A stretch of DNA of 64,000 nucleotides, taken from NCBI GenBank assembly GCA_018343915.1, contig JABRWF010000008.1:1736001-1800000 (forward strand), written 5' to 3'. Origin of the DNA: Agroathelia rolfsii. Lineage: Eukaryota; Basidiomycota; Agaricomycetes; Amylocorticiales; Amylocorticiaceae. The position numbers and the translations under genes are program-made. How positions within the stretch are numbered: position 1 is the stretch's first letter; every line of letters starts with the position of its first letter. This document shows, one piece after another, positions 9,093-21,379 of this stretch. Under the pieces are notes generated by a model that did no database searches, had not been told where the DNA came from, and worked only from the letters and a program-made list of their open reading frames with translations.

Positions 9093-10394
9093 TTGAGCTT
9101 GCCCACCATTTCACACCAAACCCCACCTCGAGAACCCACTCCCCCTGCTGAGTCAGAAGAATCTTCCGAAGAAGAATCATCTGAAGCCGAATCCTCTGAC
9201 AAGGAAAATCCTACATTCTTACCCCCATTCCCATCGGCTCACGCGTCAGCACAAGCCTCAGCCCACGTATCACCTCAACCAGAATCACTCATGGCGCAAC
9301 AAGTTGACAATGCTGCACTTATGCAGCAGCTCATCCAAAACCAGACAATGATGATGCAGTGGATGCAGCAGCAAGGCGAGTCGCGAGGCAAGCCAAAAGA
9401 AATTGGCCATGCGCCATCTACATTCGATGGACAATGGGTTAATTATCACCCATTCCTTCAGAAATTTCAGGCTTACCTGGAATTGAATCCAAGGGTGTAC
9501 GTCACGGATGAGGAGAAGGTCAAGTACCTTTTAGGGTTAATGGTGGAAGGTGCCACGGCTTGGTCCAGCCTGTGGTACACCGAATTAGGACTACAGAACC
9601 GGGTACCTGGGCCCGTAACATACCAGGAAGTAATCGAAAGCTTCAAATCCTTATTTGGGGCCTTTGATGAAAAGGTAGCAGCAAGAGACCAATTGCGTCA
9701 CCTACGACAGGGCACCACATCCACGAGAAATTTCGGGATGGCCTTTATGTTGTTGGGTAAAAGGACAGGGTTATCTGACGATGACCTTCAAGAAAAGTAC
9801 CTGGAGAGGATGAATGTCAAACTACGATGAATCATCACTGGTTGGGATAGGGACACCTCAACCCTAAAAAAATTGATGAATGCAGCACATGATGCGGAAG
9901 TCAATTTAATGAAGGAAGAGATGTTATCCAGTAAAAGATACTGGTATAACAATAACCCCCAGTCAGATCTCCAGCAAAATGATCCTGATGCCATGGATAT
10001 TTCGGCTACCATATTGGGAAGGACACCCAATACATCAAAAAACCCATTCCTGAGCGCAGGTCCTGTTCAACAGACCTCCCCGTTGCAAGTGGCTGCAACG
10101 CAAAATAATCCAACCACACAATCCAACAACCCCTTCCGACGGAAGGATATCATTTGCTACAATTGCCAAAAGAAAGGGCACATAGCGCGGGACTGCAGAA
10201 GTCCAAAAGCTGATAAAGGCAGCTCAAACAATCCTTTCCAGAAGGTGGCGGCGGCATCAGCGCCAACACCAACATCACCACCACCAGCAAACCAGGGGCC
10301 AACAAGTAGCCCGATGACTCAGGACGACATGTTTAACATGATCCAAGAACAAGGTCAAATGATTGCGGCCTTAAAAGACAAGCTGGGTTTTTAA
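9093..10394 (+). pseudogene. E1 gag (one premature stop)
   Basis: The Gag frame opens at 9093, where TTG stands in the place expected for ATG (it encodes SLPTISHQ-like sequence); the first in-frame ATG is 9291 (MAQQVDNAAL). In order: an acidic/serine-rich N-terminal part, a Q- and M-rich segment, a retrotransposon capsid region (YHPFLQKFQAYLELNPRVY), and one CCHC knuckle, CYNCQKKGHIARDC. An in-frame TGA at 9828-9830 sits where CGA is expected, so the protein is cut before the knuckle. The frame continues to TAA at 10392. Gag would form the virus-like particle and bind RNA. The gene ends on the slippery heptamer. Confidence 0.9.
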
Positions 10395-10427
10395 ATCGGT
10401 CAGAGTATGCGGCCAATGCTACTGACC
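10385..10427 (+). promoter_or_regulatory. E1 gag-pol -1 frameshift signal
   Basis: GGGTTTT (10385-10391) is read as G GGT TTT just before the TAA stop. After a 6-nt spacer, GGTCAG (10398-10403) pairs with CTGACC (10422-10427). The pol frame is -1 to gag and is open across the junction. Confidence 0.75.
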
Positions 10428-13400
10428 AATTTGTACAAAATAAAATGTCTTCAATTTTTACATCTTCCTCTTTTTCTATTTCTGCCTCTTCTGTACAAGG
10501 TGTGCATGGACAACACCTAAATATACCTATTATGTTCCATGGACACTTCTCTACTATTTCCCTATCAGCTATGATCGATTCTGGAGCTACCTCCACCTTT
10601 ATAAACAAAAAATTTGTAGAAAAACATAACATAAAAACTTCACAATTACATAAAAAAATTCCTTTGTACAATATAGACAATTCTCCCAATGCGATTGGTT
10701 TCATTTCAGAATACGTTACGCTTCTGACCCAGATAGGACAGGAAAAACGACGATTGGTGTTCTTAGTAGTGGACATTGGTACCGAGGATGTAATCTTAGG
10801 TATTGATTGGCTAAGGCTAGAAAACCCCGTCATTAACTGGAAAAAGGGAAATGTAACTTTAATGGACGACTTGCTAAAAGATAAGGAATACAAAAAAATC
10901 AATAAAATCATAAAAGATGAGGAATCCCCTCCAAAACTGGCTGCAACTGTGGGTTTGCCACCCCAATACCAACAACATGCCAGGGTATTTTCCAAGGCAG
11001 AGTCTCAACGCTTTCCTACCAGTAAACCATATGACCATAAAATCGAACTGGTAGAAGGGGTAGAGATGAGATGAGCCAAGGTATACCCCCTATCAATCCC
11101 AGAGTTAAAAGAGCTAGATGTGTACTTGGAGGAGAATCTGGCAAAGGGCTACATAAGAAAATCCCAAAGCCCTTATGCCTCGCCTTTCTTTTTCATACCT
11201 AAGAAAAATGGAAAATTAAGGCCTATAGTGGATTATCGTCGACTAAATAATATCACTATAAAGAACTCCTATCCATTACCGCTCATTTCCTCTATCGTTG
11301 ACGGACTCTCTAGGGCTAAAATATTTACCAAATTAGATCTGCGGTGGGGATACAATAATGTACTTATCAAAGAAGGACACCAAGAGCGGGCAGCATTCAT
11401 AACCCCTCAAGGACTCTTTGAACCCCTAGTAATGACTTTTGGTTTATGCAACGCCCCAGCCACATTCCAAGCCATGATGGACGAAATATTTGCAGACCTA
11501 ATCGCACAAGGATTGGTGTATGTATACATAGATGACATCATAATTGCTACTGCCGACCTGGAAGAACATCGAAGACTGGTACATGAGGTTTTAAGAAGGT
11601 TAGCGGAAAACAACCTATTCGCAAACCTAGAAAAATGCCTATTCAAAGTACCGGAGGTGGAATTCCTAGGCGTAATAATTAGCTACAACCGCGTACAGAT
11701 GACCAATGAAAAGGTGCAAGCAATCCTAGACTGGCCCGTCCCTAAGACAGTCAAAGATGTGCAAAAATTCAGAGGTCTAGCTAATTATTATCGGAGATTT
11801 ATCAAAGGGTTCAGCGATATTACTAAACCCCTCAACAAATTAACAGGCAAAGGTGCTTGGAAATAGGAAAAGGAGGAACAGAAATCATTTGACAATCTCA
11901 AAAAGGCTTTCACTACAGCCCCAGTGTTAGCAATATACGATCACCAGAGAGAAAGTCGAATTGAAACTGATGCCTCGGGTTACGCAACTGGTGGAGTCTT
12001 TTCCCAGTTGCAGGATGATGGTGAATGGCACCCCATTGCATTCCATTCCAAATCCATGGATGATGCTCAACAAAACTATGACATCTGGGATAAGGAAATG
12101 CTGGCAATTATCCAAGCATTGGAAGAATGGTGTCATTATATCATTGGATTGCCCAAACCGGTAGAAATTTGGTCTGATCATAAGAATTTGGAGTATTGGG
12201 CAACAAGTCAGCATTTGAGTCGACGACAAGCATGGTGGTACAGGATCCTACAAGAATACAATTTTACCCTGTGCTACAAAAAAGGATCGACCAATGGACG
12301 AGCTGATGCCCTATCCCAACGACCAGATTTTTATACGGAAGATTCTCAGGACAATCTCAATGTCACCGTCTTACAACCCGCCCATTTTAAAATCATGGCT
12401 GCAAAAAGAGGACATGTTTTGGTTGAAGGAGAAAAGGAGATCCTAGCAGAAGTTAGACGGGAGAGCACCGAGTTGCTGGAATCCCTCCATCAGATTGTCA
12501 AGATAGGTCCACGACAAATTGCCTTGGGGTTACAGGATTGGGAAACAGAAGACGGACTAGTGCTATATAGGGAAAAGGTATTTGTGCCCCCCAATAAAAG
12601 TCTGAAAGAAAAGATTTTGGCCAAATACCATGACTCAGCACTAGCAGGACATCCGGGACGCACAAAAACACTAGAGCTCATAAGCAGAAATTACTATTGG
12701 ATCAATATGACGAAAGAAATAAACCAATATGTAGATTCATGCTTACTATGCCAAGCAAATAAACCTAGTAGACAAGCATTACCCGGATTACTTCAACCTC
12801 TCCCCGTACCAGGCAAACCATGGGAACACGTAACCTCAGATTTGATTGTTAAACTACCCAAGTCACATGGGTTTGACTCAATTCTGGTGGTAGTAGACAG
12901 GCTAATGAAATTGGCACACTTCATACCAACCAATGAAAACATATCTGCCAAAGACGTAGCTGAACTATATGTCAAAAACGTGTTCAAACTTCATGGTACA
13001 CCGTCAACATGGACCTCGGATTGTGGCCCCCAATTTGCAAGTCAGGTGATGAAAGATATACATGCTAGTTTACACATCAAGACTGCATTGTCCACAGCAT
13101 ATCACCCACAAAGTGATGGACAAACTGAGCGTGTGAATCAGGAGGTAGAACAGTACCTCAGGATTTTCTACAATCACCAACAAACAAATTGGGTGGACTG
13201 GTTACCATATGCGGAATTCATGCATAACAATAGAAAAAACGAAAGCACACGCACAAGTGCTTTTGAACTTACCTATGGTTACATTCCAAATTGGGAAGCC
13301 AAAGACATCCAAGATCCAACTCCAGGAGCCTTCAACTGGATAGAAAATGCCAAGGAAGCACGGAAAGAAGCACAGGCAGCTTTAGGAATGGCAAGGGAAC

Positions 13401-13948
13401 AAATGGAACAATCATACAACAAAGGAAAGAAGATGTTCCCTGACATTGAGGAAGGACAGGAAGTTTGGCTCAACACACGAAACTTGAAACTTGATAGACC
13501 ATCCAAAAAACTAAGTCAAAAATGGATTGGACCCTATAAAGTACAAAAGAAGTTGAACGACCTGAACTACCAATTGGACCTTCCAGATAACCTCAAGATC
13601 CACAATGTCTTCCATGTTCATCTACTAAAGCCCCATCATGCTTCAGATCGCCACCAGAAACCACTGCCTCCCGTAGAAGTAGAAGGAGAAGAAGAGTACG
13701 AAATGGAGGAGGTGCTCAACTCAAGATTACGGCGTGGAAAACTGGAATTCTTAGTCACTTGGAAAGGATACCCAGGAGAACAAACCTGGGTTAGAGAATC
13801 TGATATGCATGCAGACGACACTATCAGAGATTTCTACAAAACCAACCCAAGTGCACCAAGAAAGATCAGTGCAACAACCTTTGGACTTCTACCCTTTCAA
13901 AACTGGGACAATTTGACAGAATGGCAACCCGAGGCGGATTGCCCCTAA
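10385..13948 (+). pseudogene. E1 pol: protease, RT, RNase H, integrase, chromodomain (two stops)
   Basis: One frame from the shift site to TAA 13946-13948, broken by TGA at 11072 (CGA expected) and TAG at 11864 (TGG expected). Domains in order: aspartic protease (DSGATS at 10577, with GIDWL downstream); RT with FTKLDLRWGY and YIDD (11525-11536); RNase H with ETDASGYATG and DHKNLEYW; integrase with an HHCC zinc finger (HPGRTKT...CLLCQ), the catalytic region including WTSDCGPQFAS (usually SDRGPQF, an R-to-C change) and [18 protein letters not shown]; and a C-terminal chromodomain (LEFLVTWKGYPGEQTW). The chromodomain is expected to steer integration to heterochromatin. A polypurine tract (AAGGAGGGGGTAA) overlaps the stop and abuts the 3' LTR. 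Confidence 0.94.
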
Positions 13949-13959
13949 GGAGGGGGTAA

Positions 13960-14946
13960 TGTTACGAGTCGCTCGTTGTATTATAATTTTATTTCGAATT
14001 TCTCACTATTTTTCTGAATTTTTCCTAATTTTTCTCTATTTTCTGATGTATATATTGTATATTACATAAGCACACACTCTGATGACTAAGCAGTCATGTG
14101 ACCAGTTGACCATGTGACTGGCCATCATGTGACCACTAGTCATGTGACATATCATGTAAGCAGAGTCTAGAACATGGGTCCGGATTATGACACCACTTTA
14201 GACTCATTATAATAAATAATGGCGCAATATCACGCCATACTTAGCATTACTGTGCACAGACCATGTAACTGCGCATAGACCAGGTAGAATTAGTATATAA
14301 CCCTGTAGTGCCTCTACCTGAAGACCTCAGATTTGTTCTCTTCGTCTTCAGGTAAGCACAGTAGTGCTTTGTATTAAGTAAATGCTGACATAATAAAAAT
14401 CTTTGTCTTCAGAGCCATCATCTCTTAAGGCGTGACTGCCTGTCTCCCCCCCTTTCTTCTCTCTCTCCATCCCTTCCCAAATCCCTTAAGGCTTTGTGCC
14501 AGAGGGTTACTGTGAGCTCTGTGCTACAGTAGTTAAAGAGGTCGCTTAGTGCCCCTCTTTTGTTAGCGTGCATAAGACAGGTCCGGGCCTTTGGCTGACC
14601 ACTTGCATCACTGTATACACAACATAGTGCTTAGTGCACTCAAGCAAACAAAGGCGTTGCCCTGCGTTTGTCGCGGTTAAGATACATCGCACCCATATCC
14701 GCATACACAAGATATTTCTTGTCTTGACAATAGACCTCGTGTAAAAGCTTAGTAAGCTTGGAGTAACACCTGGTGATTGAAGAGCTAGAAGTTGCGTGAC
14801 AGTAGAGACCGGGCAAGGAAGTGTACACCCGCGTATCCTAGGTCTTAGGAGTTGTAAAATAGCCTTACTGGCTACCCCGCACCTTACAGGGGTTGACGTA
14901 GACACTAGTTGAGTTTTGGTGACAAGAGGCAGGTGTGCTCTTGACA
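13960..14946 (+). repeat. E1 3' LTR
   Basis: 987 bp, the same length as the 5' LTR. It retains the primer segment, the inverted repeat and the intron-like segment. Differences from the 5' LTR are all transitions at CpG or CpA-type sites by my reading. Confidence 0.95.
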
Positions 14947-14951
14947 AAAAG

Positions 14952-15041
14952 GAGAAAGAAAATGCAATAACTAATTAACTAATGGTCCAAATAATACAAG
15001 AAAATGCTCGAAAAATCGGCAAAATTTCCCTTCTCATGACA
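14952..15041 (-). repeat. A2 3' LTR, second part
   Basis: Completes the A2 3' LTR after E1 and ends with the complement of TGTCATGAG. Immediately right, ATTACCCCCTTCCTAAGG is the complement of the A2 polypurine tract. Confidence 0.93.
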
Positions 15042-15052
15042 TTACCCCCTTC

Positions 15053-18000
15053 CTAAGGGGATTTCCTCCGGAACATCCCAAGTTCCCATGTTCCTCTGAT
15101 TTTCTCCATTGTTTCCGTGAAGTTCTCAATTGGTTGAAAAGGAAGATCCGCAAAGACTGCAGCCAAAAGGCGTTTAGGTGCTTTGGGATTTTTCTTATGG
15201 AATTCCTTGATCCGATGGGGGGCGTTGGTGATATTGGCTTCCTTTTCCCATGAGTCTTCTCCCGGGTATCCTTTCCATTCAACCAGGTATTCAAGTTTCT
15301 TTGTCCACGGGCTTAATCGGCTATCCTTAATGTGTAGGACCTCGTGCTCTTCTTCTCCTTCTACTTCGACAACTTCCGGGATAGGGGCAAGTGGCCTGGA
15401 CTCTACCTGGATGTGGGGTTTGATCAAAGAGACATGAAAAACGTCATGGATGGTCCATCTTTTGGGTATGGCAAGCTGAACTGCTCGGTTTCCAACTAGC
15501 TCCGTGATCTTGTAAGGACCGATCCATTTGGCTGAAAGTTTCTTTGAGGGTTGCACTAGCTTGATATTTTCCGTGCTTAACTAGACTTTGTTCCCTATGG
15601 CATATTTTGGAACTTCTGCCGCGTGTTTGTCAAAGAAATATTTCATTCAACTGGCTGCGTGATCTAGTGCTGCCTTGGCGTCTTCCTGGAGTTCTTTGAC
15701 CTTCTCTGTCCATAGTTGTGCCCCTTCTGTACTTGGGATTCCTGCCGTAGTGAGGTTCATATGTGGTGAAAATCCGTAATTCATTTCGAAAGGGGATGTG
15801 CCGGTTGACGCTTGTTGCCGATTGTTGAGTGCGAATTCTGCAAGGGGAAGAAGGCCTGCCCAATTGTCTTGCCGATGGGAAACATAGTTCCGTAGGTAGA
15901 CTTTGACTTCTTGGTTAAGTCGTTCTGTCTGACCATTGGACTGTGGGTGGTAGGCGGTGGATAAAGAAGTCTTAATGTCTAGCCGCTTATGAATTTCCCG
16001 CATGACTTTTCCGGCAAACTGGGGTCCTCGGTCCGAAGTCCATTGTCGTGGTAGCCCATGCAATCTGAAGATATTGGCCAAGTACAGATCCGCCATTTCT
16101 GACGCTGTGATTGCTTCGACGCAGGGGATCAGATGGCACATCTTAGTTAGTCTGTCCATGACTACAAGGATTGAATCGAAGCCTTGAGATTCCGGGAGTT
16201 TGACAATCATGTCCGAGGTTACGTGTTCCCAGGGGCGCTCTGGAGTAGGGAGAGGTGCCAGGGGTCCTACCGGTATTGATCTGGTGGTTTTAGAAGCAAG
16301 GCAGTCTGGGCATGATGCTACGTAGTCATTAATGGCTTTAGTAAGCCCAGGCCACCAGTAGTTTCTAGAAACTAACTCTAGGGTCTTGTGTCGTCCCGGG
16401 TGGCCAGCTGCTGGTACGTCATGGTGAAGTCGGATGATATCATTTCGCAGGGTAGTGTCTCTAGGTATGTAAACCTTCCCGAGGTGTAGAATCAGGCCGT
16501 TTTCCTCATTCCATTCTTCAAGACCTTTCTGCAGCTTCACCGGGCTGAGTTCCTTAACCAGTCCTAGGGCATTTGTGATCTCAGCGTCCCTTGCTTTACT
16601 CCTGATTTGGTCTAGGATGTTTTTCTCCCCTTGGACTTCCACGTGGCCTCTTCTAGCGGCATTAATCCGGAATAATTTGGGGTCTAGGACAATCTGATCT
16701 AGGTTGTCTTCTTCATCAGAACGTTGGAAGTCTGGGCGGCGAGAGAGCGGGTCAGCGCGTCCGTTCTCAGATCCTTGGAGGTAGGAGATTGTAAACCAAA
16801 ATTCGGATAGGAAGAGGGACCATCTCGCTTGTTGCCAGGTGAGGTTCCTAGCCGTTTTCCAGTATTCCAGATTCTTATGGTCCGTTCGGATCTCGAAGGG
16901 GTGGGGTAGACCAATGAGATAATGCTGCCATGCATCCAATGCCCTGATTATGCCCAGCATCTCCTTATCCTATATATCGTAGTTTTGCTTGGCATTGTTC
17001 ATTGCCTGAGAAAGGAAAGCAATCGGTCGCCAAGAGTTATCTGACTGTTTTTGGAGGAGGACTGCCCCCATTGCAAAGTTTGAAGCATCTGTTTCCAGCC
17101 GAGTTTCTGCTGTCTGTGAGTATGCTCCAAGTACGGGTACCGAGGTGAAGGCCGCTTTTAGTGCATCAAAGGCTTCTTGTTCTTCTGATTCCCATTTCCA
17201 GTCTACCTTCCCGGTCAAACGGTCTAAGGGCTTACAAATCTGGGCAAAATTCCGAATGAAGCATCGGTAATAATTTGCCAGGCCGCGGAAGCGTCGGACA
17301 TCAGAGACTTTTTGGGGCGTTGGCCATTCCAGAACTGCTTTGACCTTTTCCGGGGTCATGCGAATTGAACCAAATGATACTAAGGCTCCCAAGATATCTA
17401 CTTCAGGAACGTCATACTCGAACTTTTCCAGATTGGCAAATAGATTGTTGTCTTTGAGAATCCCTAAAACTTCCAGGACTTGTGCACGGAGTTCGGCTTC
17501 TATTTGTGCACGGATGATAATGTCGTCTATGTAATGAACTAACCATCCAAGCTGGTTAAACTTGTAGAAGAGGTCGTCCATCATAGTCTGCATGGTTGCT
17601 GGTGCATTGCATAAGCCAAACGTCATGACCGTAGGTTTGAATAGACCCTTATTGGTGATGAAGGCCGCTTTGTGCTTGTCGCCTTCTCTAATCCGAATGT
17701 TATTAAAACCCCATTGCAGATTGATTTTGCAGAAGGTTCGAAACTTAGTCATCTTATCTTGTAACTCAGAGATGAGAGGGAGGGGGTAGGCGTTTTCGAT
17801 GGTTTCAGCATTGAGCTTCCGGTAGTCCTGGACGGGCCTGAGGGAGCCATTTTTCTTTGGCACAAAGAACATGGGAGCGGCAATCGGGCTTTCGGATTTC
17901 CTGATGTACCCTTTTTCTAGGTTCTCCTTAAGGTAATCCACTAAGGCTTCTTCTTCTTTTACCGAAAGTGGGTAAGCCTTGCTCCTTCGAAGTTGTGCGC

Positions 18001-18595
18001 CATCTTTGAGCTCAATCTTGTGATCCCAGGGCTTTCGGAGTGGCATTCTCTGGGAAGCTTCTTTAGAGAATACTGATGCAAATTCCGATGCCCATTCTGG
18101 TAGAAGGCTAGAGGCGATGGTTAGGCGATCAGGGTGTGTTACTTTCCCTGCTGACCAATCAATTACCGGGTTCTCCAGCCGGAGCCAGTCTATCCCTAGG
18201 ATCACATTTTCGGGTCCAATATCTGTGACTAGAAATGGGAGTTTCTTTTGGATTCCACCGATGCTTGTTTCAAGAATAGCTATTTCTTCAATACTGCCTT
18301 GTACATTGAGTGAATTGTCTATGTTATATACAGGGATAGTGCGAGGTAATTTTTTTGTTTTTATTTTGTTTTCTTTTACAAAGCAAGAATGAATAAACGA
18401 AGAGGAGGCTCCAGAGTCAATCATAGCTAATGTTACAAGAGAAGAGAATTGTCCATGGAACATAATAGGAATGTGAAGGTGCTGTCCATGCGCACCAGAG
18501 ATAGAAACTGAATTTAGAGAGAGAAAAGAGGAAAAATGGTTTGAGAGATATGGGTTGGCCGAAATGGCCCTTTCCGTCGACCCTTCTAAAAACCC
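15053..18595 (-). pseudogene. A2 pol: protease, RT, RNase H, integrase, chromodomain (three stops)
   Basis: Read leftwards from the shift site at 18595. Protease has MIDSGASSSF; RT has YIDD (plus-strand 17522-17533), but the motif A aspartate is AAT, asparagine (17720-17722), giving KINLQWGF; RNase H, zinc finger (HPGRHKT...CLASK), integrase core ([23 protein letters not shown]) and chromodomain (LEYLVEWKGYPGEDSW) follow. In-frame stops replace W after NYDI (near 16967), R after HAAS (near 15645) and W near 15580; each fits a C-to-T or G-to-A change. The pol frame is -1 relative to gag. Confidence 0.93.
18556..18595 (-). promoter_or_regulatory. A2 gag-pol -1 frameshift signal (stem weakened)
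   Basis: The heptamer GGGTTTT is on the minus strand (18589-18595), directly before the TAG stop of gag (18586-18588). The following stem GGGTCG has partner CAACCC where CGACCC is expected, so one pair is lost by a CpG transition. Confidence 0.65.
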
Positions 18596-20901
18596 GCCTT
18601 GTCCTTAAAGGCGGCCAACGCCATAGCCTGTTGCTCTACTAGCGCCTGTAAGTCAGCCATCGTCATTGTGGAAGATCCCTCGTTGATGTCGTCGTTGGCG
18701 GCTGAAGTGCCAAGTTGATCAGCAGAAGGAGGGGCAGGGGTTGGTGATAATGTGGTTGCCGCTTGGACTTGTGGTCTGGAACCCTGATATCTAGAGACCC
18801 AAGGATTAGTGCAATTTGAGGCGAAATGCCCCCACTGTTGGCAGTTATAGCATTGTACCGTGCTCAAGTCTCTAGGTGGGCGACGACTTCCTTGTGTTGC
18901 CAGGGTTGGGGCAGATGAGGATTGTACCGCATTGATTGTGATTGGGTTTGCGGCAGTCCCTTGCGTGTTCTGGAATTGAGGGCGTGGCTTCCAACCATCC
19001 GTCCAGACTCCAGCATCATGTAACCCTTCTTCGGCATCCACGGCTGCTTCCATCAGACTTTCTAACGAATTGCGGCGCTCCTTTGGGTAGCCTCCAATGA
19101 CACCTTTGATCTTCGGGGAGAGAGCCTGCCAATAGCGGACTCGAAGATCCTCACCAGAGAGTTTAGTTTGGTTGGCGAGCGTGGAGAAAGTGGCCGTAAA
19201 GTCTGCCACTGAAGACATGCCCTGCTTTAGGTCCTGCAATTTTTGTAGTGCAATCCTACCAAAGTCCCTTGCTCCGTATAGCGCCTTGAACTTGGCGTAG
19301 AGGTCCTCTTCGAATTTAAAGCCCTTCGTGTCAATAATATCGTCGAATTTCTGGCTCCAGGCTTTGGGGGCTCCTTCCAATAGTCCTATAAAGAAGCGTG
19401 CCTTGGTGTAGTCCAAAGAGTATATCCTGGGATTCAGTTTGATATGATTCTCAAATCCAAATACGAAGGACTGGTATTTGGACCAATCGCCTGACCATTT
19501 TTCGGGAGCTTGGCCAATCTCTTTTGGGGTAGATGTTGATGCAACTGCAGCAGGGGCTGGTTGTTCCCTTTCAAGCAGGTCAGCAAAACGTGCCTGTGTC
19601 TCCTGCATTTGTTCCATAGAAACCTGGATACGGGCCTGATTAGCCTGGAGGAGTGCCAAGATTTGGCCAAGCTCTTGCGGTAGGGACATTGTTGCTTCTT
19701 CTTCTTCCGGTGTTATGAGTTGGAATTTTGGACTATAAATTTTTTGTTATTATTTAAACAATGTATTATATTTCGTTTCATTTTCTTTCATTATATTACC
19801 CTCAGAGCGTGGTCTGTAGGCAGTGAGCAGTCCTATGATTGGCCCTCATGTGACTAAGCCGCACGCTACAGGAGTAATCGTAAGTTGTGCGTTTCCTGTT
19901 CACCATTCTGCACAGCTCCGGAGTACAAACCTCCGATCACTGACCGACTCCTAACGGATACTGGTTCCGCTACACACTTCCGAGCTTCATCTCCGGAGCT
20001 CCTGAGTGCGGAGCCTCCGGAAGTGTTGTATCTCCGCACGGCTGCCCGTCGGAGTTAGGGAAAAGGTCTTCCCCTGCATATTCTACTTTCTCTATCTCTT
20101 GTCTCCATGTCAGAACTAGCGCGGAGCTTTTGTAGTAGTATAAGTAGTTGATGTAACTTGTCCTGAAAGGCCAGCTTTGACCTCTTCGCCTTCAGGCAAG
20201 TATTTAGTGTTTGTATTCCTCTTAGAATTACTCAATCAACTTCGCCTTCAGGGTTCACTAACCTCTGGGCCTAGCCCCGCATCTTAGCACAACAACACAT
20301 TCAATTAGTAGGGTGAAATTCCCTAGATTACTTAGTTAGATGCATGACGCGTGAATCGGAAGTTCCGGAACTTCCGCTCCCCTCCGACTTAAGTCTCCGG
20401 AAGCTTTGTAAGGCATAAGCAGAGTACCCTTACCACCCTCAATAGATAAAAGGGTTTGTGTAGTGTGGGAAAACTTGTGACTTAGGTACTTTACTTAGTG
20501 GCGAGAGATTATTTTGATTATCTCCGCATAGTCAAGAGTGATCCCTTGACATCTGGGGTTTCTTTGCGTTTTTCTCTGTGGCGTTTGCGGCGGCTTTTGG
20601 AAGGAGAAGGATGGGGGATGACAGGGGATTTGGGGTACGAGGCTTTGGTGGTGTATTGCCGGCGAAAGTCGGAGGGGGAAGGATATTCTGAAGGGGCTTC
20701 TTCTTGCCCTTCTGGTGTCTTTGGGGGGGAAGCCTGTGTTGAAACGACTTCTTCGCCGGACTCTTCTTCTTCTTCTGATAAATGCGGAGCCGAGCTCGAC
20801 GCAACTTCTCTCGTAACTTCGGGAGGGGAGGCGGTAGACTTCGTAGCCCAAGGGACTGGGACTTCTTTTGGTTTGTATGCGGTGCCTCTGCGTGTGCTCA
20901 T
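18586..20901 (-). pseudogene. A2 gag, split by a B solo LTR
   Basis: Starts at ATG 20901 on the minus strand (MSTRRGTAYKPKEVPVPW) and runs to 20552, is interrupted by the B LTR (19711-20551), and resumes at 19710 through MSLPQELGQILALLQ to the TAG at 18586. The second part contains the capsid-like region (SFVFGFENHIKLNPRIYS, GLLEGAPKAWSQKF) and a CCHC knuckle CYNCQQWGHFASNC. Without the insert the reading frame would be close in length to the intact 489-codon A3 gag. No premature stop is seen outside the insertion. Confidence 0.92.
19711..20551 (+). repeat. Solo LTR of family B in A2 gag
   Basis: 841 bp, TGTTATGAGTTGG...CCCTTGACA, between TCCGG (19706-19710) and TCTGG (20552-20556); the duplication differs by one CpG-type transition. 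It is homologous to the B1 LTRs (856 bp). It inserted in the orientation opposite to A2. Confidence 0.9.
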
Positions 20902-21379
20902 TCACAGAGCAAAGATAGCGTTCTTCTTCGTCACCGGTGGTCATGCCGGTTTCCAAATACAGGTAACGGGATTTTCTTCTTCAACCGGGGCTAGAGCTTG
21001 CCCGTAACGTAATCACGCAAGGTCACACAAAATTTGTAAAGGCAGGGGGGGGTGGAAAAGGTGCCTCTCTTGCTTAGCAACAATAAACTTTGACCCCTTG
21101 TAAGGGCTCCTAGAACACTAGGTGTTTTAGACCTGTTAAATGTGCTTCGGATACAGCCAAGGAATCACGTGGAACGTACACGTTATCCTTGTCTAAACGG
21201 GGTTGTTAGTGGACTTTGGAGGGTCACACACAATGGCTTCCCGAAGTAGTTTGTTGCTTTCAAGTTCAGAAGTTTTGTACGTATATAAAATGAAAAAGGG
21301 GGCGCTCTTCGTAAGCAATTGTCACTTGCTTCTTCTCAGACCGCGGGAGTCTGAGGGATGCCTGGTAGCTTCAACCTAA
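20902..21379 (-). other. A2 untranslated leader and PBS
   Basis: Leader between PBS and gag on the minus strand. The PBS (21367-21377) reads AGGTTGAAGCT on the minus strand, one C-to-T change from the complement of the A2 LTR segment AGCTTCGACCT. No ORF is called in the leader. Confidence 0.75.

Larger units (their letters stand above)
7704..14946 (+). mobile_element. E1: full-length Ty3/gypsy element of family E
   Basis: 7243 bp, two 987-bp LTRs, and an AAAAG duplication on both sides (7699-7703, 14947-14951). By eye the LTRs differ at about 14 positions, all transitions. It has gag, a -1 shift site, pol with protease to chromodomain, and a polypurine tract. Three in-frame stops (one in gag, two in pol) make it defective. 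It is the innermost layer of the nest C1 > A1 > A2 > E1. Confidence 0.96.

Noticed and set aside
10333..10995. 220-codon minus-strand ORF opposite E1 pol, and similar ORFs opposite other gag-pol genes
   Set aside because: These are antisense shadows of well-supported gag-pol coding frames.
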